Shown here: positions 48,376 through 58,143 of the stretch, in pieces
How the letters are laid out: each line of letters opens with the position of its first letter
Position numbering within the stretch: the first letter of the stretch is position 1
Assembly (NCBI RefSeq): GCF_002953735.1
Contig: NZ_CP025536.1
Location: 2,001,523 to 2,065,522 of the forward strand
DNA from: Streptococcus pluranimalium
Lineage (GTDB): Bacteria; Bacillota; Bacilli; Lactobacillales; Streptococcaceae
Direction: 5' to 3'
Length of the DNA stretch: 64,000 bases
Position numbers and translations under genes: made by a program
The notes under the pieces: generated by a model
Database searches by the model: none
Told to the model about the DNA's origin: nothing
What the model saw: only the letters and a program-made list of their open reading frames with translations

Positions 48376-49389
48376 ATGACTCAAGTATTTCAAGGACGTA
48401 GTTTTTTAGCAGAAAAAGATTTTACCCGTGAAGAACTCGAATACCTCATTGATTTTTCAGCTCATTTGAAAGACCTTAAAAAACGAGGTATCCCACATCG
48501 TTACCTAGAAGGCAAAAATATTGCCCTCTTATTTGAAAAAACATCTACACGTACACGCGCTGCTTTTACAACTGCTGCAATCGATCTTGGTGCTCATCCA
48601 GAATATCTAGGTGCTAATGATATTCAATTAGGGAAAAAAGAATCAACAGAAGATACTGCTAAAGTATTGGGACGTATGTTTGATGGTATTGAATTCCGAG
48701 GATTTAGTCAAAAGATGGTTGAAGAACTTGCTGAATTCTCTGGCGTTCCAGTTTGGAATGGTCTTACAGATGAATGGCATCCAACTCAAATGTTGGCAGA
48801 CTATTTAACTGTAAAAGAAAACTTCGGTAAACTTGAAGGAATTACCCTAGTTTACTGTGGAGATGGTCGTAACAACATGGCAAACTCACTTTTGGTAACT
48901 GGTGCTATCCTTGGTGTTAACGTGCGCATCTTCTCACCAAAAGAGTTATTCCCTTCAGACGAAGTTGTCGCACTTGCGAAAGGCTACGCTAAAGAAAGTG
49001 GCGCAAAATTAGTCATCACTGAAGATGCCGACGAAGCTGTTAAGGGAGCTGACGTCCTCTATACCGATGTTTGGGTATCGATGGGAGAAGAAGATAAGTT
49101 TGAAGAACGTGTTAAATTATTGACACCATATCAAGTCAATATGGATCTTATCAAAAAAGCTGACAATGAAGATTTAATTTTCTTACATTGTCTCCCTGCT
49201 TTCCATGATACTAATACCGTTTATGGTAAAGATATCGAAGAAAAATTCGGTGTTAAAGAGATGGAAGTGACAGATGAAGTCTTCCGTAGCAAATATGGTC
49301 GTCACTTTGATCAAGCTGAAAATCGTATGCACACCATTAAAGCCGTTATGGCAGCAACTCTTGGAAATCTCTTTATCCCAAAAGTTTAA
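48376..49389 (+). CDS. arcB: Ornithine carbamoyltransferase (catabolic)
   Basis: 337-aa enzyme splitting citrulline with phosphate to ornithine and carbamoyl phosphate. Carbamoyl-phosphate motif [11 protein letters not shown], ornithine-loop HCLPAFHD and [12 protein letters not shown] are all present. Follows arcA by 107 bp and is followed by a hairpin terminator. Confidence 0.98.
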   Translation: MTQVFQGRSFLAEKDFTREELEYLIDFSAHLKDLKKRGIPHRYLEGKNIALLFEKTSTRTRAAFTTAAIDLGAHPEYLGANDIQLGKKESTEDTAKVLGRMFDGIEFRGFSQKMVEELAEFSGVPVWNGLTDEWHPTQMLADYLTVKENFGKLEGITLVYCGDGRNNMANSLLVTGAILGVNVRIFSPKELFPSDEVVALAKGYAKESGAKLVITEDADEAVKGADVLYTDVWVSMGEEDKFEERVKLLTPYQVNMDLIKKADNEDLIFLHCLPAFHDTNTVYGKDIEEKFGVKEMEVTDEVFRSKYGRHFDQAENRMHTIKAVMAATLGNLFIPKV

Positions 49390-49423
49390 ATAGTTAAGCG
49401 ACTAATTCATCTACCGTTATTAG

Positions 49424-49456
49424 AAGGGCTGGACTGGCTAAAGCCCAGCCCTTTCA
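49424..49456 (+). terminator. Internal terminator between arcB and arcC
   Basis: AAGGGCTGG and CCAGCCCTT pair around a 12-nt loop, then TCATC. The T-run is short, so partial readthrough into arcC is likely. Confidence 0.65.
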
Positions 49457-49490
49457 TCATAGGCAAAAAGGTTACTTTAAGGAGAAAAAC

Positions 49491-50438
49491 ATGACAAATC
49501 GTAAAATAGTGGTTGCCTTGGGAGGAAATGCTATTCTTTCTAGTGACCCTAGTGCTCAAGCACAACAAAAGGCTTTAGAAGATACTGCCAAACACCTCGT
49601 TAAACTCATTAAAAATGGCGATGAGTTGATCATCACTCATGGTAATGGACCACAAGTTGGTAATCTCTTACTTCAAAATATCGCTGCTGATTCCGATAAA
49701 AACCCTGCCTTTCCATTAGACAGTCTCGTAGCTATGACAGAAGGATCTATTGGTTTCTGGCTTCAAAATGCCTTACAAAATGCTTTACTAGATGAAGGTA
49801 TTGAAAAAGAAGTAGCATCTGTTATTACACAAGTTATTGTTGATAAAAATGACCCTGCTTTTAACAATCTTTCTAAACCAATAGGACCTTTCTATACAGA
49901 AGAAGAAGCTAAGGCTGAAGAAAAACGTACAGGTGCTACTTTTAAAGAAGACGCTGGCCGTGGTTGGCGTAAAGTTGTCGCTTCACCGAAACCTATCAAC
50001 ATTAAAGAAATCGAAACAATCCGTACTCTTTTAAACAGTGGCTCAGTTGTCATTGCTGCCGGTGGTGGCGGTATTCCTGTCATTCAAGAGGATAGCGGTC
50101 ATCTAACTGGTGTTGAAGCCGTTATTGATAAAGATTTTGCTTCTCAAACACTCGCTGAGCTAGTAGATGCTGATCTTTTCATAGTGTTAACAGGAGTTGA
50201 CTATGTCTTTGTAAACTTCAATAAACCAAATCAAACCAAACTAGAACGCGTATCTGTTGCAGAGCTAGAAGACTATATCAAAGAGGAACAATTTGCACCA
50301 GGTTCAATGCTCCCTAAAGTGGAAGCTACCATGGCTTTTGTCAATAATAAGCCAAACTCTAAAGCTGTCATTACTTCTTTAGAAAACCTAGGTGAGCTCA
50401 TTGCTTCTGACAGTGGTACGATTATCGTAAAACATTAA
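49491..50438 (+). CDS. arcC: Carbamate kinase
   Basis: 315-aa kinase making ATP from carbamoyl phosphate and ADP. Motifs [34 protein letters not shown] and the C-terminal [18 protein letters not shown] precedes the ATG. arcD follows after 4 to 31 bp. Confidence 0.97.
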   Translation: MTNRKIVVALGGNAILSSDPSAQAQQKALEDTAKHLVKLIKNGDELIITHGNGPQVGNLLLQNIAADSDKNPAFPLDSLVAMTEGSIGFWLQNALQNALLDEGIEKEVASVITQVIVDKNDPAFNNLSKPIGPFYTEEEAKAEEKRTGATFKEDAGRGWRKVVASPKPINIKEIETIRTLLNSGSVVIAAGGGGIPVIQEDSGHLTGVEAVIDKDFASQTLAELVDADLFIVLTGVDYVFVNFNKPNQTKLERVSVAELEDYIKEEQFAPGSMLPKVEATMAFVNNKPNSKAVITSLENLGELIASDSGTIIVKH

Positions 50439-50442
50439 TTGA

Positions 50443-51879
50443 ATGCAAAAGAAAGAACAGGTATCTCTTATGTCTAAAGAACCAAAAAAATTAGGGATTA
50501 TTGCCTTAACAGCACTTATTATTAGTTCCTCCATTGGCGCTGGTATTTTTGCTATCCCTACAGATATGGCTGATGCTGCATCACCTGGTGGGGCTTTAAT
50601 GGCCTGGCTTATTGCTGGTCTTGGGGTTCTAACTCTATGCCTATCTATCGTTAATATTATTAATAAAAAACCTGAACTCTCAGGTATTGTTAGCTACGCT
50701 GAAGACGGTTTTGGACCCTTTAATGGCTTTATCAGTGGTTGGGGATATTGGCTATCTGCTTGGTTAGGTAACGTTGCCTTTGCAACCATGATGATGAAGA
50801 CAATCGGACGATTCTTACCAGCCTTCGGTGACGGTAGCAATCTATTATCTATTCTAGTTGCTTCTGTCATCCTATGGGGACTTTATTTCTTAGTTAATCG
50901 TGGTGTAGAGTCTGCCGCTTCTTTAAACACTATTATTACTCTTTGTAAACTTCTTCCCCTTGCCTTTTATATTATTTTAGCTATCCTTTTCTTTGATATT
51001 AATACATTTATGGATAATTTCTGGGGAACAACTTCTGGCAGTTTCGAACTATCATCTGTTATTAAGCAAATTCAAAGCTCAATGATGGTTATTATGTGGG
51101 TTTTTGTTGGTATTGAAGGTGCTGCTATGATGTCTGATCGAGCTAGTAGTAAAGCAATCGTTGGAAAATCAACCGTCCTTGGACTTATTGGACTTCTGGT
51201 GGTTTATATTGCTGCTTCCATTTTACCCTATGGTATCCTAGCACGTGAACAAATTGCTGGACTTCCAAATCCAGCTATGGGATATGTCCTAGCAGAAAAT
51301 GTTGGAAGCTGGTTCCCAATTGTTGTCAACATCGCATTAATTATCTCTATTTTCGGTGCTTGGTTATCTTGGACAATGCTTCCCGCTGAAACAACCCTAA
51401 TCATGGCCCAAAGAGACCTATTGCCTGCTAAATTTGGTAAATTAAACAATCAAGGTGTTCCTACTTACTCACTCTTTTTCATGACAGCCTTAACACAAGT
51501 TTTCATGTTCACTCTACTCTTCACCGAATCTGCTTACCAATTTGCCTATGCTCTCTGTACAGCTGCCATGTTTATCTCTTGGCTATATGTCGTTCTCTAT
51601 CAGACAAAATTATCCAAATCCTTAAATGACACTAAACAAATGCTTCTAGGACTGATTGGTTCTGTATTCTTTATTTGGGTCATTTGGGCTTCTGGTATCG
51701 ACTACTTCTTACTTTGTTTGATTGCTTACTTAGTAGGAATCTTCTTCTATATCCAAGCACGTAAACAAAAAGGCATCAAAAAAGTGTTTTCACAAGCTGA
51801 GTTAATTTTATTAGTCTTCCTTGTTGCCGGTGCCCTCCTTGCTATCTTTAGATTAGTAACAGGACAGATTTCATTTTAA
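50443..51879 (+). CDS. arcD: Arginine/ornithine antiporter
   Basis: 478-aa APC-superfamily exchanger with about 13 helices. The signature ISSSIGAGIFAIPTDMA is near the start. It swaps external arginine for ornithine. Of two possible starts, ATG 50443 has no clear ribosome site and ATG 50470 has a weak one (GAACAGG), so the first nine residues are doubtful. Confidence 0.93.
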   Translation: MQKKEQVSLMSKEPKKLGIIALTALIISSSIGAGIFAIPTDMADAASPGGALMAWLIAGLGVLTLCLSIVNIINKKPELSGIVSYAEDGFGPFNGFISGWGYWLSAWLGNVAFATMMMKTIGRFLPAFGDGSNLLSILVASVILWGLYFLVNRGVESAASLNTIITLCKLLPLAFYIILAILFFDINTFMDNFWGTTSGSFELSSVIKQIQSSMMVIMWVFVGIEGAAMMSDRASSKAIVGKSTVLGLIGLLVVYIAASILPYGILAREQIAGLPNPAMGYVLAENVGSWFPIVVNIALIISIFGAWLSWTMLPAETTLIMAQRDLLPAKFGKLNNQGVPTYSLFFMTALTQVFMFTLLFTESAYQFAYALCTAAMFISWLYVVLYQTKLSKSLNDTKQMLLGLIGSVFFIWVIWASGIDYFLLCLIAYLVGIFFYIQARKQKGIKKVFSQAELILLVFLVAGALLAIFRLVTGQISF

Positions 51880-51898
51880 TAGACACAAAAGTCTGGTA

Positions 51899-51928
51899 TA
51901 AAGAGGCGGGTAGCACTTGTCTCTTTTT
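51899..51928 (+). terminator. Weak terminator between arcD and arcT
   Basis: AAAGAG and CTCTTT enclose a 15-nt loop followed by TT; short stem. Confidence 0.45.
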
Positions 51929-51977
51929 ACCATTCTGAAATAAAAAATGATATGATAATGTCAGAAAGGATACAATT

Positions 51978-53096
51978 ATGAAAATCAATGCGTTTGGTGT
52001 TGAAGAATGGCTAAATGTCTGGGAAAATGATGCCATCTATGATATTGCTGGTAGTTCAATCGCTTCGATGACTCTTGAAGAGATTTTAGAGCTCAATCCC
52101 GCAGACAAAGAAAACTTACTTAACGAATTACTTCAGAAAAAAATGAATTATGGTTGGATTGAGGGATCTCCAGAATTCAAAAAAGAAGTTGCTAAACTAT
52201 ATCAAACCGTTAAACCCAGCCAAATACTGCAAACCAATGGAGCTACTGGAGCTAACTTTTTAGCTCTTTATAGTTTGATAGAACCTGGAGATCATGTCAT
52301 TTCGCTTTACCCTACTTATCAGCAACTTTATGACATTCCACGTTCTTTTGGTGCTGATGTTTCACTTTGGAAAATTCGTGAAGAAGACAATTGGTTGCCG
52401 TCATTAGATGACCTACGCCAATTGATAAAACCAAATACCAAAATGATTTGTATCAATAATGCCAATAATCCTACTGGTGCTGTTATGGACAGGGTATTTT
52501 TGGAAGAATTAGTCTCAATTGCTGATCAAGTTGGTGCCTATATTGTTTCTGATGAAGTTTATAAACCACTGGAAGACAATATAGATGTTCCAGCTATTGT
52601 TGACCTCTATGACAAAGGAATCTCAACTAATAGCTTATCAAAAACGTATTCTGTCCCTGGTGTTCGTGTTGGATGGATTGTTTCAAATGATCAATTAGCT
52701 GATATTTTTCGCAAATACCGTGATTACACAATGATTTGTGCAGGTGTTTTTGATGATTTGATCACCACACATGTTTTAAAACATAAGGAATTCGTTTTAA
52801 AACGAAATCACGACATTGTATCGCGTAATTTAAAAATAGTAAAAGATTGGGTAGCTAATGAGCCAAGAGTATCATTAATCTTTCCAAGACACGTGTCAAC
52901 CTCTTTTATTAAGTTAGATATTCCAGAAGAAACAGAAAGTTTTTGCATTCGTTTACTCAAAGAAAAAGGCGTTCTTCTCGTTCCTGGAAATCGTTTTGAT
53001 ATGCCTGGTTATGCTAGGCTCGGTTACTGTACTCACACAGAGACTTTGCAAAAAGGATTAGAAAAACTATCTGAATTTTTGAGAGAGTTCGATTAA
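51978..53096 (+). CDS. arcT: Aminotransferase ArcT
   Basis: 372-aa PLP enzyme of class I/II. The Schiff-base lysine lies in SLSKTYSVPGVRVGW, and the NANNPTGAV and SDEVYKPL motifs are present. arcT is found at the end of ADS clusters in S. gordonii, S. suis and others; the substrate is not established. AGAAAGG precedes the ATG. Confidence 0.9.
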   Translation: MKINAFGVEEWLNVWENDAIYDIAGSSIASMTLEEILELNPADKENLLNELLQKKMNYGWIEGSPEFKKEVAKLYQTVKPSQILQTNGATGANFLALYSLIEPGDHVISLYPTYQQLYDIPRSFGADVSLWKIREEDNWLPSLDDLRQLIKPNTKMICINNANNPTGAVMDRVFLEELVSIADQVGAYIVSDEVYKPLEDNIDVPAIVDLYDKGISTNSLSKTYSVPGVRVGWIVSNDQLADIFRKYRDYTMICAGVFDDLITTHVLKHKEFVLKRNHDIVSRNLKIVKDWVANEPRVSLIFPRHVSTSFIKLDIPEETESFCIRLLKEKGVLLVPGNRFDMPGYARLGYCTHTETLQKGLEKLSEFLREFD

Positions 53097-53426
53097 TTCT
53101 TGTAGCACAAATACCAGAGAAATTAAAGCTCTCTATCTTTAGGTAATACTAATCAGTTCTTTAATTCTAACTATTTGGTCACTATCCTAACAGCAGACAT
53201 GGTTTAACTTATTGGTGATTCATAAACAATCGGTGACTATCCTAAATCATTTCTCGAAACCATAAAAAAACTAATCAGAAACTCAAATGTTATACTCGAA
53301 GAAAATCACAATCTGACTAGGAAAAGAGATGCAGATAGAACTGAAATTCATCAAGGTAATCTAGACAACGTCAGATTTTTATTCTTAATGAGTATTAGGC
53401 TTTCTGTTTGAACATCAAACCATGTT
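53097..53426. other. Intergenic region with degenerate repeats
   Basis: No open frame of note. GGT(C/G)ACTATCCTAA occurs at 53177-53190 and 53232-53245. AATCTGAC (53310-53317) and GTCAGATT (53370-53377) form a distant inverted repeat followed by TTTATT. It may be the scar of an old insertion. Confidence 0.5.
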
Positions 53427-53474
53427 AAAAGGCTTAGAATCAACGTTTCTTGCCAACGTCATTCTAAGCCTTTT
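53427..53474. terminator. Terminator with conserved inner loop, copy 2
   Basis: AAAAGGCTTAGAAT pairs with ATTCTAAGCCTTTT. The loop has AACGTTT (53442-53448) and AACGTCA (53455-53461) as in the copy at 17585-17639. It lies 43 bp past the trpS stop and probably ends trpS. Confidence 0.85.
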
Positions 53475-53516
53475 CTGTTTTTAAGCCCTTTTTTCCTATC
53501 AACTCTTTATCAATGC

Positions 53517-54539
53517 TTAAAAATAATTGATTCCCATCGCTTCTTTCACTTCTGAGAGCGTCTGTCCTGCTACAGCGCGTGCTTTTTCACTACCTTTTTC
53601 AAGCATGGCAAAGACTTGCCCCATATCCTTGGCAAATTCTAAACGACGCTCACGGATTGGTGATAATTCACGCTCCAAAATGTCCAAAAGATAACGCTTG
53701 GTTTTAACATCTCCAAGGCCACCTGATTGATAGTGTTCTTTCATAGCAGCAATATCCGTCTGATCTTCCTCACGACCAAAAATATCTAAATAATGGAAGA
53801 CCATATTGCCTTCAATTTGTCCTGGATCTTCCACGCGAATGTGATTTGGATCTGTATACATACTCATGACTTTTTTACGGACAGTGTCCATATCGTCAGA
53901 AAGATAAATCCCATTGCCAAGTGACTTAGACATCTTAGCATTACCGTCAAGACCTGGCAGACGACCAGCAGCTTCGTTTTCTGGATACATCCCTTCTGGT
54001 TCGACCAAAACATCACACTTGTAAGTGTAGTTAAAGCTACGAACAATTTCACGTGTCTGCTCAATCATCGGTTTTTGATCATTTCCGACAGGTACAAGAT
54101 TAGCTTTAAAAGCTGTGATATCAGCTGCTTGTGAAACAGGGTAAACCAAGAAGCCAGATGGAATAGACTCTCCAAAGCCTTTTTGAGCAATCTCTGTTTT
54201 AACAGTTGGATTGCGTTCCAAACGTGCCAACGATACCAAGTTCATGTAGTACATGGTCAATTCAGCTAATTCTGGAATCTGACTTTGGATGAAAATGGTT
54301 GATTTTTCTGGATCAAGACCCGCTGACAAGTAGTCCAAGGCTACATTCCCTATAGATTCTTTGATCATTTCTGATTCCTTAGCATGGTCTGTCAGAGCCT
54401 GTTGATCAGCCAAGAAAACGAACATGTCATATTTATCTTGATTTTGCAAAAGGACGCGATTTTTGAGGGATCCAACATAGTGTCCTAAGTGTAATTTCCC
54501 AGTTGGGCGATCTCCTGTTAAAATAATTGGTCTAGTCAT
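53517..54539 (-). CDS. trpS: Tryptophanyl-tRNA synthetase
   Basis: 340-aa class I synthetase. Start ATG 54537-54539 has AAAGGAG upstream. HIGH-like motif is [10 protein letters not shown] and KMSKS-like is AKMSKSLGN. It follows the GNAT gene by 16 bp and shares its T-box leader. Confidence 0.97.
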   Translation of the reverse strand: MTRPIILTGDRPTGKLHLGHYVGSLKNRVLLQNQDKYDMFVFLADQQALTDHAKESEMIKESIGNVALDYLSAGLDPEKSTIFIQSQIPELAELTMYYMNLVSLARLERNPTVKTEIAQKGFGESIPSGFLVYPVSQAADITAFKANLVPVGNDQKPMIEQTREIVRSFNYTYKCDVLVEPEGMYPENEAAGRLPGLDGNAKMSKSLGNGIYLSDDMDTVRKKVMSMYTDPNHIRVEDPGQIEGNMVFHYLDIFGREEDQTDIAAMKEHYQSGGLGDVKTKRYLLDILERELSPIRERRLEFAKDMGQVFAMLEKGSEKARAVAGQTLSEVKEAMGINYF

Positions 54540-54555
54540 TTTTTCTCCTTTACAG

Positions 54556-55140
54556 TTAGTTGACAACACTGTCAATTTCTTTAAAATAATCTTCTTTAGT
54601 GAGGGTGTAATGCATCATAGTGATAAAACGATTGGGAACTTTCTTATCAAGCTTAGCGTAAGGCTCTTCATGACTGAATCTCATACCAATCTTTTGCATG
54701 ACCCGACCAGATGCTGGATTTTCTTTATCATGACGAGCAATCAAGCAATTCATATCGAGTTTTTCGAAAAAGAGGGTTGCAAAAACTCTTGCAGCTTCTG
54801 TCATATAACCTTGATTCCAAAAATGTTTATCTAAGGTGTAGCCAAATTCAGCACGACCTACGTCTTCTTTTAGATCATGCATGTCAATGGTGCCAATAAA
54901 CTGGCCAGTCTCTTTTAGCTCAATACCCCAGCGTCCCAAGGGATGAGCTAGATAGATGCTAGCGATAATGTTTTTGGTTTCTTCCAGCGATTGATTGGCA
55001 GCAAAAGTCCAACGCACATTTTCTTCATCGGAAGCGTAAGCATACATTTCCTCAGCATCTGCCATTGTCACTGGACGAAGCACTAATCTCTCTGTTTCTA
55101 GCACTCTGTACTTATCTAATTTTTGATAGACATTTTCCAT
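54556..55140 (-). CDS. GNAT N-acetyltransferase (RimJ/RimL-like)
   Basis: 194-aa acetyltransferase. Typical RimJ opening [20 protein letters not shown], and acetyl-CoA site region [14 protein letters not shown]. Target (protein N-terminus, antibiotic or metabolite) is unknown. It lies between the tryptophan T-box and trpS, so is made when charged tRNA-Trp is scarce. Confidence 0.86.
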   Translation of the reverse strand: MENVYQKLDKYRVLETERLVLRPVTMADAEEMYAYASDEENVRWTFAANQSLEETKNIIASIYLAHPLGRWGIELKETGQFIGTIDMHDLKEDVGRAEFGYTLDKHFWNQGYMTEAARVFATLFFEKLDMNCLIARHDKENPASGRVMQKIGMRFSHEEPYAKLDKKVPNRFITMMHYTLTKEDYFKEIDSVVN

Positions 55141-55162
55141 TCATCACCCTACTTTTAACATC

Positions 55163-55383
55163 AAAAAACTCACGTAGATCGATCTACGTGAGGGCGTTTA
55201 CTAATCTGACGCGGTACCACCTCAATTAACACAGTTGTGTCATCTCTTACCTTATTAAGAATTAAGAAGCATGATACCATTTGGTTTCATGTGAAACATC
55301 AGCCCACTTGATTAAGTTGTCCTACTGGTTTACAGCAACCACCAGCTCTCTAAAAAAGATTAAACCTAACTACTTATCTGAAT
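55163..55383 (-). ncRNA. T-box leader, tryptophan-specific
   Basis: Transcript begins near 55383. T-box sequence GGTGGTACCGCG is at 55210-55221 (read on the minus strand). The terminator is a perfect CTCACGTAGATC palindrome (55169-55192) followed by six T. Stem I: TCAG/CTGA base and TTAGGTT/AACTTAA enclose an internal loop with AGTAG on one side and the triplet TGG (55304-55306) on the other, the Trp codon. Confidence 0.9.
55284..55297. promoter_or_regulatory. parS-like palindrome in the T-box leader
   Basis: GTTTCATGTGAAAC differs by one base from the parS core. It could equally be a leader hairpin. Confidence 0.35.
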
Positions 55384-55389
55384 AGGTTT

Positions 55390-55418
55390 ATTCTAAAAAA
55401 AACATTTCCAAATGTCAA
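55390..55418 (-). promoter_or_regulatory. Promoter of the T-box operon
   Basis: Minus strand: TTGACA (55413-55418), 17-bp spacer, TAGAAT (55390-55395). Confidence 0.8.
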
Positions 55419-55508
55419 GTTTTTAAAAAGCTATATTGACTTGATATGCAAGCTAATAGATAATATAAATAGACTCAAAATAATGATTAAAAACGACAGG
55501 AGAACAAG

Positions 55509-56381
55509 GTGTCAAAAAAAATAAAAAACTTTATATTGCTAAATATCGGTTCCTTAGTCACTGCAGTTGGTTTTAATGCTTTTTTCTTTCCCAATAATAT
55601 TGTTACTGGTGGAATGAGTGGACTTGCTATCAGCTTACACGAAATTTTTGGTTGGGACACTGCCACATTTATGATGGTATCAAACATTCCACTGCTACTA
55701 ATTTGCTATTTTTGCTTGGGAAAATCTATCTTTGTAAAAACCATTTATGGTTCATGGATCCTTCCTATCTTCATTAAACTAACGCAATTTTTACCGACAA
55801 TCACTGAAACACCCATACTTGCGACATTATTTGGTGGTCTTATCGTAGGAGCTGGTTTAGGTATCGTTTTTTGGAGCGATTCATCAACTGGAGGAACAGG
55901 CGTTATCGTTCAATTACTTGGAAAATATACTCGTATTAGTCTTGGAAAAAGTGTTATTTTAATTGATGGTATTGTCACAGTCATTGGTTTTGTTGCCTTT
56001 GATAGTGATACTGTCATGTATTCCATTATTGGTTTAATCACTATCAGTTATGTTATTAATACGATTCAAACAGGTGTTACAACACTGGTAACCGTCTTTA
56101 TCGTTTCACAAAATTATCAGCCAATCAAACACTATATTACGACTACTGCAGATCGTGGTGTAACAGAAATTCCAGTTAAAGGAGGCTATTCTGGCACAAA
56201 TCAAATCATGTTAATGACAACGATCGCTGGTTATGAATTCACAAAATTACAAGAAGCTATTCTAAAGATTGATGAAACTGCCTTCATTACTGTTACCCCT
56301 GCTTCGCAAGCTCTAGGACGAGGATTTAGCCTTCAAAAAAGCCATGGACGCTTTGACGACGATATTCTCATGCCAATGTAA
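55509..56381 (+). CDS. YitT family (DUF2179) membrane protein
   Basis: 290-aa protein with five or six N-terminal helices (residues 5-200) and a cytosolic C-terminal DUF2179 domain (DRGVTEIPVKGGYSGTNQIM, DETAFITVTPASQALGRGF). Start GTG has AGGAGAA upstream. Function of the family is not defined. Confidence 0.88.
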   Translation: MSKKIKNFILLNIGSLVTAVGFNAFFFPNNIVTGGMSGLAISLHEIFGWDTATFMMVSNIPLLLICYFCLGKSIFVKTIYGSWILPIFIKLTQFLPTITETPILATLFGGLIVGAGLGIVFWSDSSTGGTGVIVQLLGKYTRISLGKSVILIDGIVTVIGFVAFDSDTVMYSIIGLITISYVINTIQTGVTTLVTVFIVSQNYQPIKHYITTTADRGVTEIPVKGGYSGTNQIMLMTTIAGYEFTKLQEAILKIDETAFITVTPASQALGRGFSLQKSHGRFDDDILMPM

Positions 56382-56450
56382 TTGATTGATAAATAAGCAT
56401 TTTTTAAGTAAAATGGAGTAGCATATTATAGATAAAATGAGGTAATCACA

Positions 56451-58073
56451 TTGCTTACAGTTTCAGACGTATCTTTACGTTTTAGTGATCGCAAACTTTT
56501 TGATGATGTTAACATCAAATTTACAGAAGGAAATACTTACGGACTTATTGGTGCCAATGGTGCTGGGAAATCAACATTTTTGAAAATTCTAGCTGGTGAT
56601 ATTGAACCATCTACAGGCCATATTTCACTTGGCCCAGACGAGCGCCTATCTGTCCTTCGTCAGAACCACTTTGACTATGAAGAAGAACGCGCCATTGATG
56701 TTGTTATCATGGGTAACCAAGAACTCTACGACATCATGAAAGAAAAAGACGCTATCTACATGAAAGAAGACTTTTCTGATGAAGATGGTGTACGTGCCGC
56801 TGAGTTAGAAGGCCAATTTGCAGAGCTTGGTGGCTGGGAAGCTGAATCAGAAGCCTCTCAACTCCTTCAAAACCTTAATATCCCAGAAGATCTTCACTAC
56901 CAAAATATGAGTGAGTTAGCAAATGGTGATAAGGTTAAAGTTCTCCTTGCTAAAGCCCTTTTTGGTAAACCAGATGTGCTTCTTCTAGACGAGCCTACCA
57001 ATGGTCTTGATATCCAATCTATCTCATGGTTGGAAGATTTCTTGATTGATTTTGAAAATACCGTTATCGTCGTATCCCATGACCGTCACTTCTTAAATAA
57101 AGTATGTACACACATGGCTGACCTTGATTTTGGTAAAATTAAGCTCTTCGTTGGTAACTATGATTTCTGGAAGGAATCATCTGAGTTGGCTGCACGTCTT
57201 CAAGCAGACCGCAATGCTAAAGCTGAAGAAAAAATTAAACAGTTGCAGGAATTCGTTGCCCGTTTCTCTGCCAATGCTTCAAAATCTAAGCAAGCGACAT
57301 CTCGTAAGAAAATGCTTGATAAGATTGAACTTGAAGAAATTGTCCCATCAAGTCGTAAATACCCATTCATCAGTTTCAAAGCCGAACGTGAAATGGGAAA
57401 TGACCTCTTGACCGTTGAAAACTTATCAGTCACCATCGATGGTGAAAAAATTCTCGACAATATCAGCTTTATCCTTCGTCCAGGTGATAAAACGGCTCTT
57501 ATCGGTCAAAATGATATTCAAACTACTGCTCTTATCCGTGCTATCATGGGCGAAATCCCTTATGAAGGTACTGTTAAGTGGGGCGTGACAACCAGCCAAT
57601 CTTACCTACCAAAAGACAATACCAAGGATTTTGAAAATGGTGAGACCATCCTTGAATGGTTACGTCAATTTGCAGCAAAAGAGGAGGATGACAATACCTT
57701 CCTTCGTGGTTTCCTTGGTCGTATGCTCTTCTCTGGTGATGAGGTTAACAAGTCTGTCAACGTCTTGTCAGGGGGCGAAAAAGTGCGCGTGATGTTGTCA
57801 AAACTCATGCTTCTAAAATCAAATGTCTTAGTACTTGACGATCCAACCAATCACTTGGACTTGGAATCTATCTCAAGTCTTAACGACGGTCTTAAAGCTT
57901 TCAAAGAATCCATTATCTTTGCCAGCCATGACCATGAATTTATTCAAACACTTGCTAACCATATCATCGTTCTTTCTAAAAATGGCGTCATCGACCGTAT
58001 CGATGAAACCTACGATGAATTCCTTGACAATAAAGAAGTTCAGGCAAAAGTTCAAGAACTTTGGAAAGACTAA
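56451..58073 (+). CDS. ABC-F family ATPase (YkpA/YbiT-like)
   Basis: 540-aa soluble protein with two ATP-binding domains joined by a linker and no membrane part. First Walker A GANGAGKST, signature LANGDKVKVLLA; second site GQNDIQTTALI (Walker A atypical: no GK[ST]), signature LSGGEKVRVML, Walker B LVLDDPTNHLD. ABC-F proteins act on the ribosome. Start is TTG with GAGGT upstream. The weak second Walker A is notable. Confidence 0.9.
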   Translation: MLTVSDVSLRFSDRKLFDDVNIKFTEGNTYGLIGANGAGKSTFLKILAGDIEPSTGHISLGPDERLSVLRQNHFDYEEERAIDVVIMGNQELYDIMKEKDAIYMKEDFSDEDGVRAAELEGQFAELGGWEAESEASQLLQNLNIPEDLHYQNMSELANGDKVKVLLAKALFGKPDVLLLDEPTNGLDIQSISWLEDFLIDFENTVIVVSHDRHFLNKVCTHMADLDFGKIKLFVGNYDFWKESSELAARLQADRNAKAEEKIKQLQEFVARFSANASKSKQATSRKKMLDKIELEEIVPSSRKYPFISFKAEREMGNDLLTVENLSVTIDGEKILDNISFILRPGDKTALIGQNDIQTTALIRAIMGEIPYEGTVKWGVTTSQSYLPKDNTKDFENGETILEWLRQFAAKEEDDNTFLRGFLGRMLFSGDEVNKSVNVLSGGEKVRVMLSKLMLLKSNVLVLDDPTNHLDLESISSLNDGLKAFKESIIFASHDHEFIQTLANHIIVLSKNGVIDRIDETYDEFLDNKEVQAKVQELWKD

Positions 58074-58078
58074 ATCAC

Positions 58079-58107
58079 AAAACTCAGTTGTTCTTCAACT
58101 GAGTTTT
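58079..58107 (+). terminator. Terminator of the ABC-F gene
   Basis: 12-bp stem AAAACTCAGTTG / CAACTGAGTTTT with a 5-nt loop. The next gene starts 37 bp on, so it may depend on readthrough or a weak local promoter. Confidence 0.85.
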
Positions 58108-58143
58108 CTACTATCCTTTACAAAAAGTTTACAAGGTTAATCT

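Noticed and set aside
53097-53426. Insertion-sequence remnant after arcT
   Set aside because: Short repeats and an inverted pair exist, but no transposase fragment or clear ends can be read.
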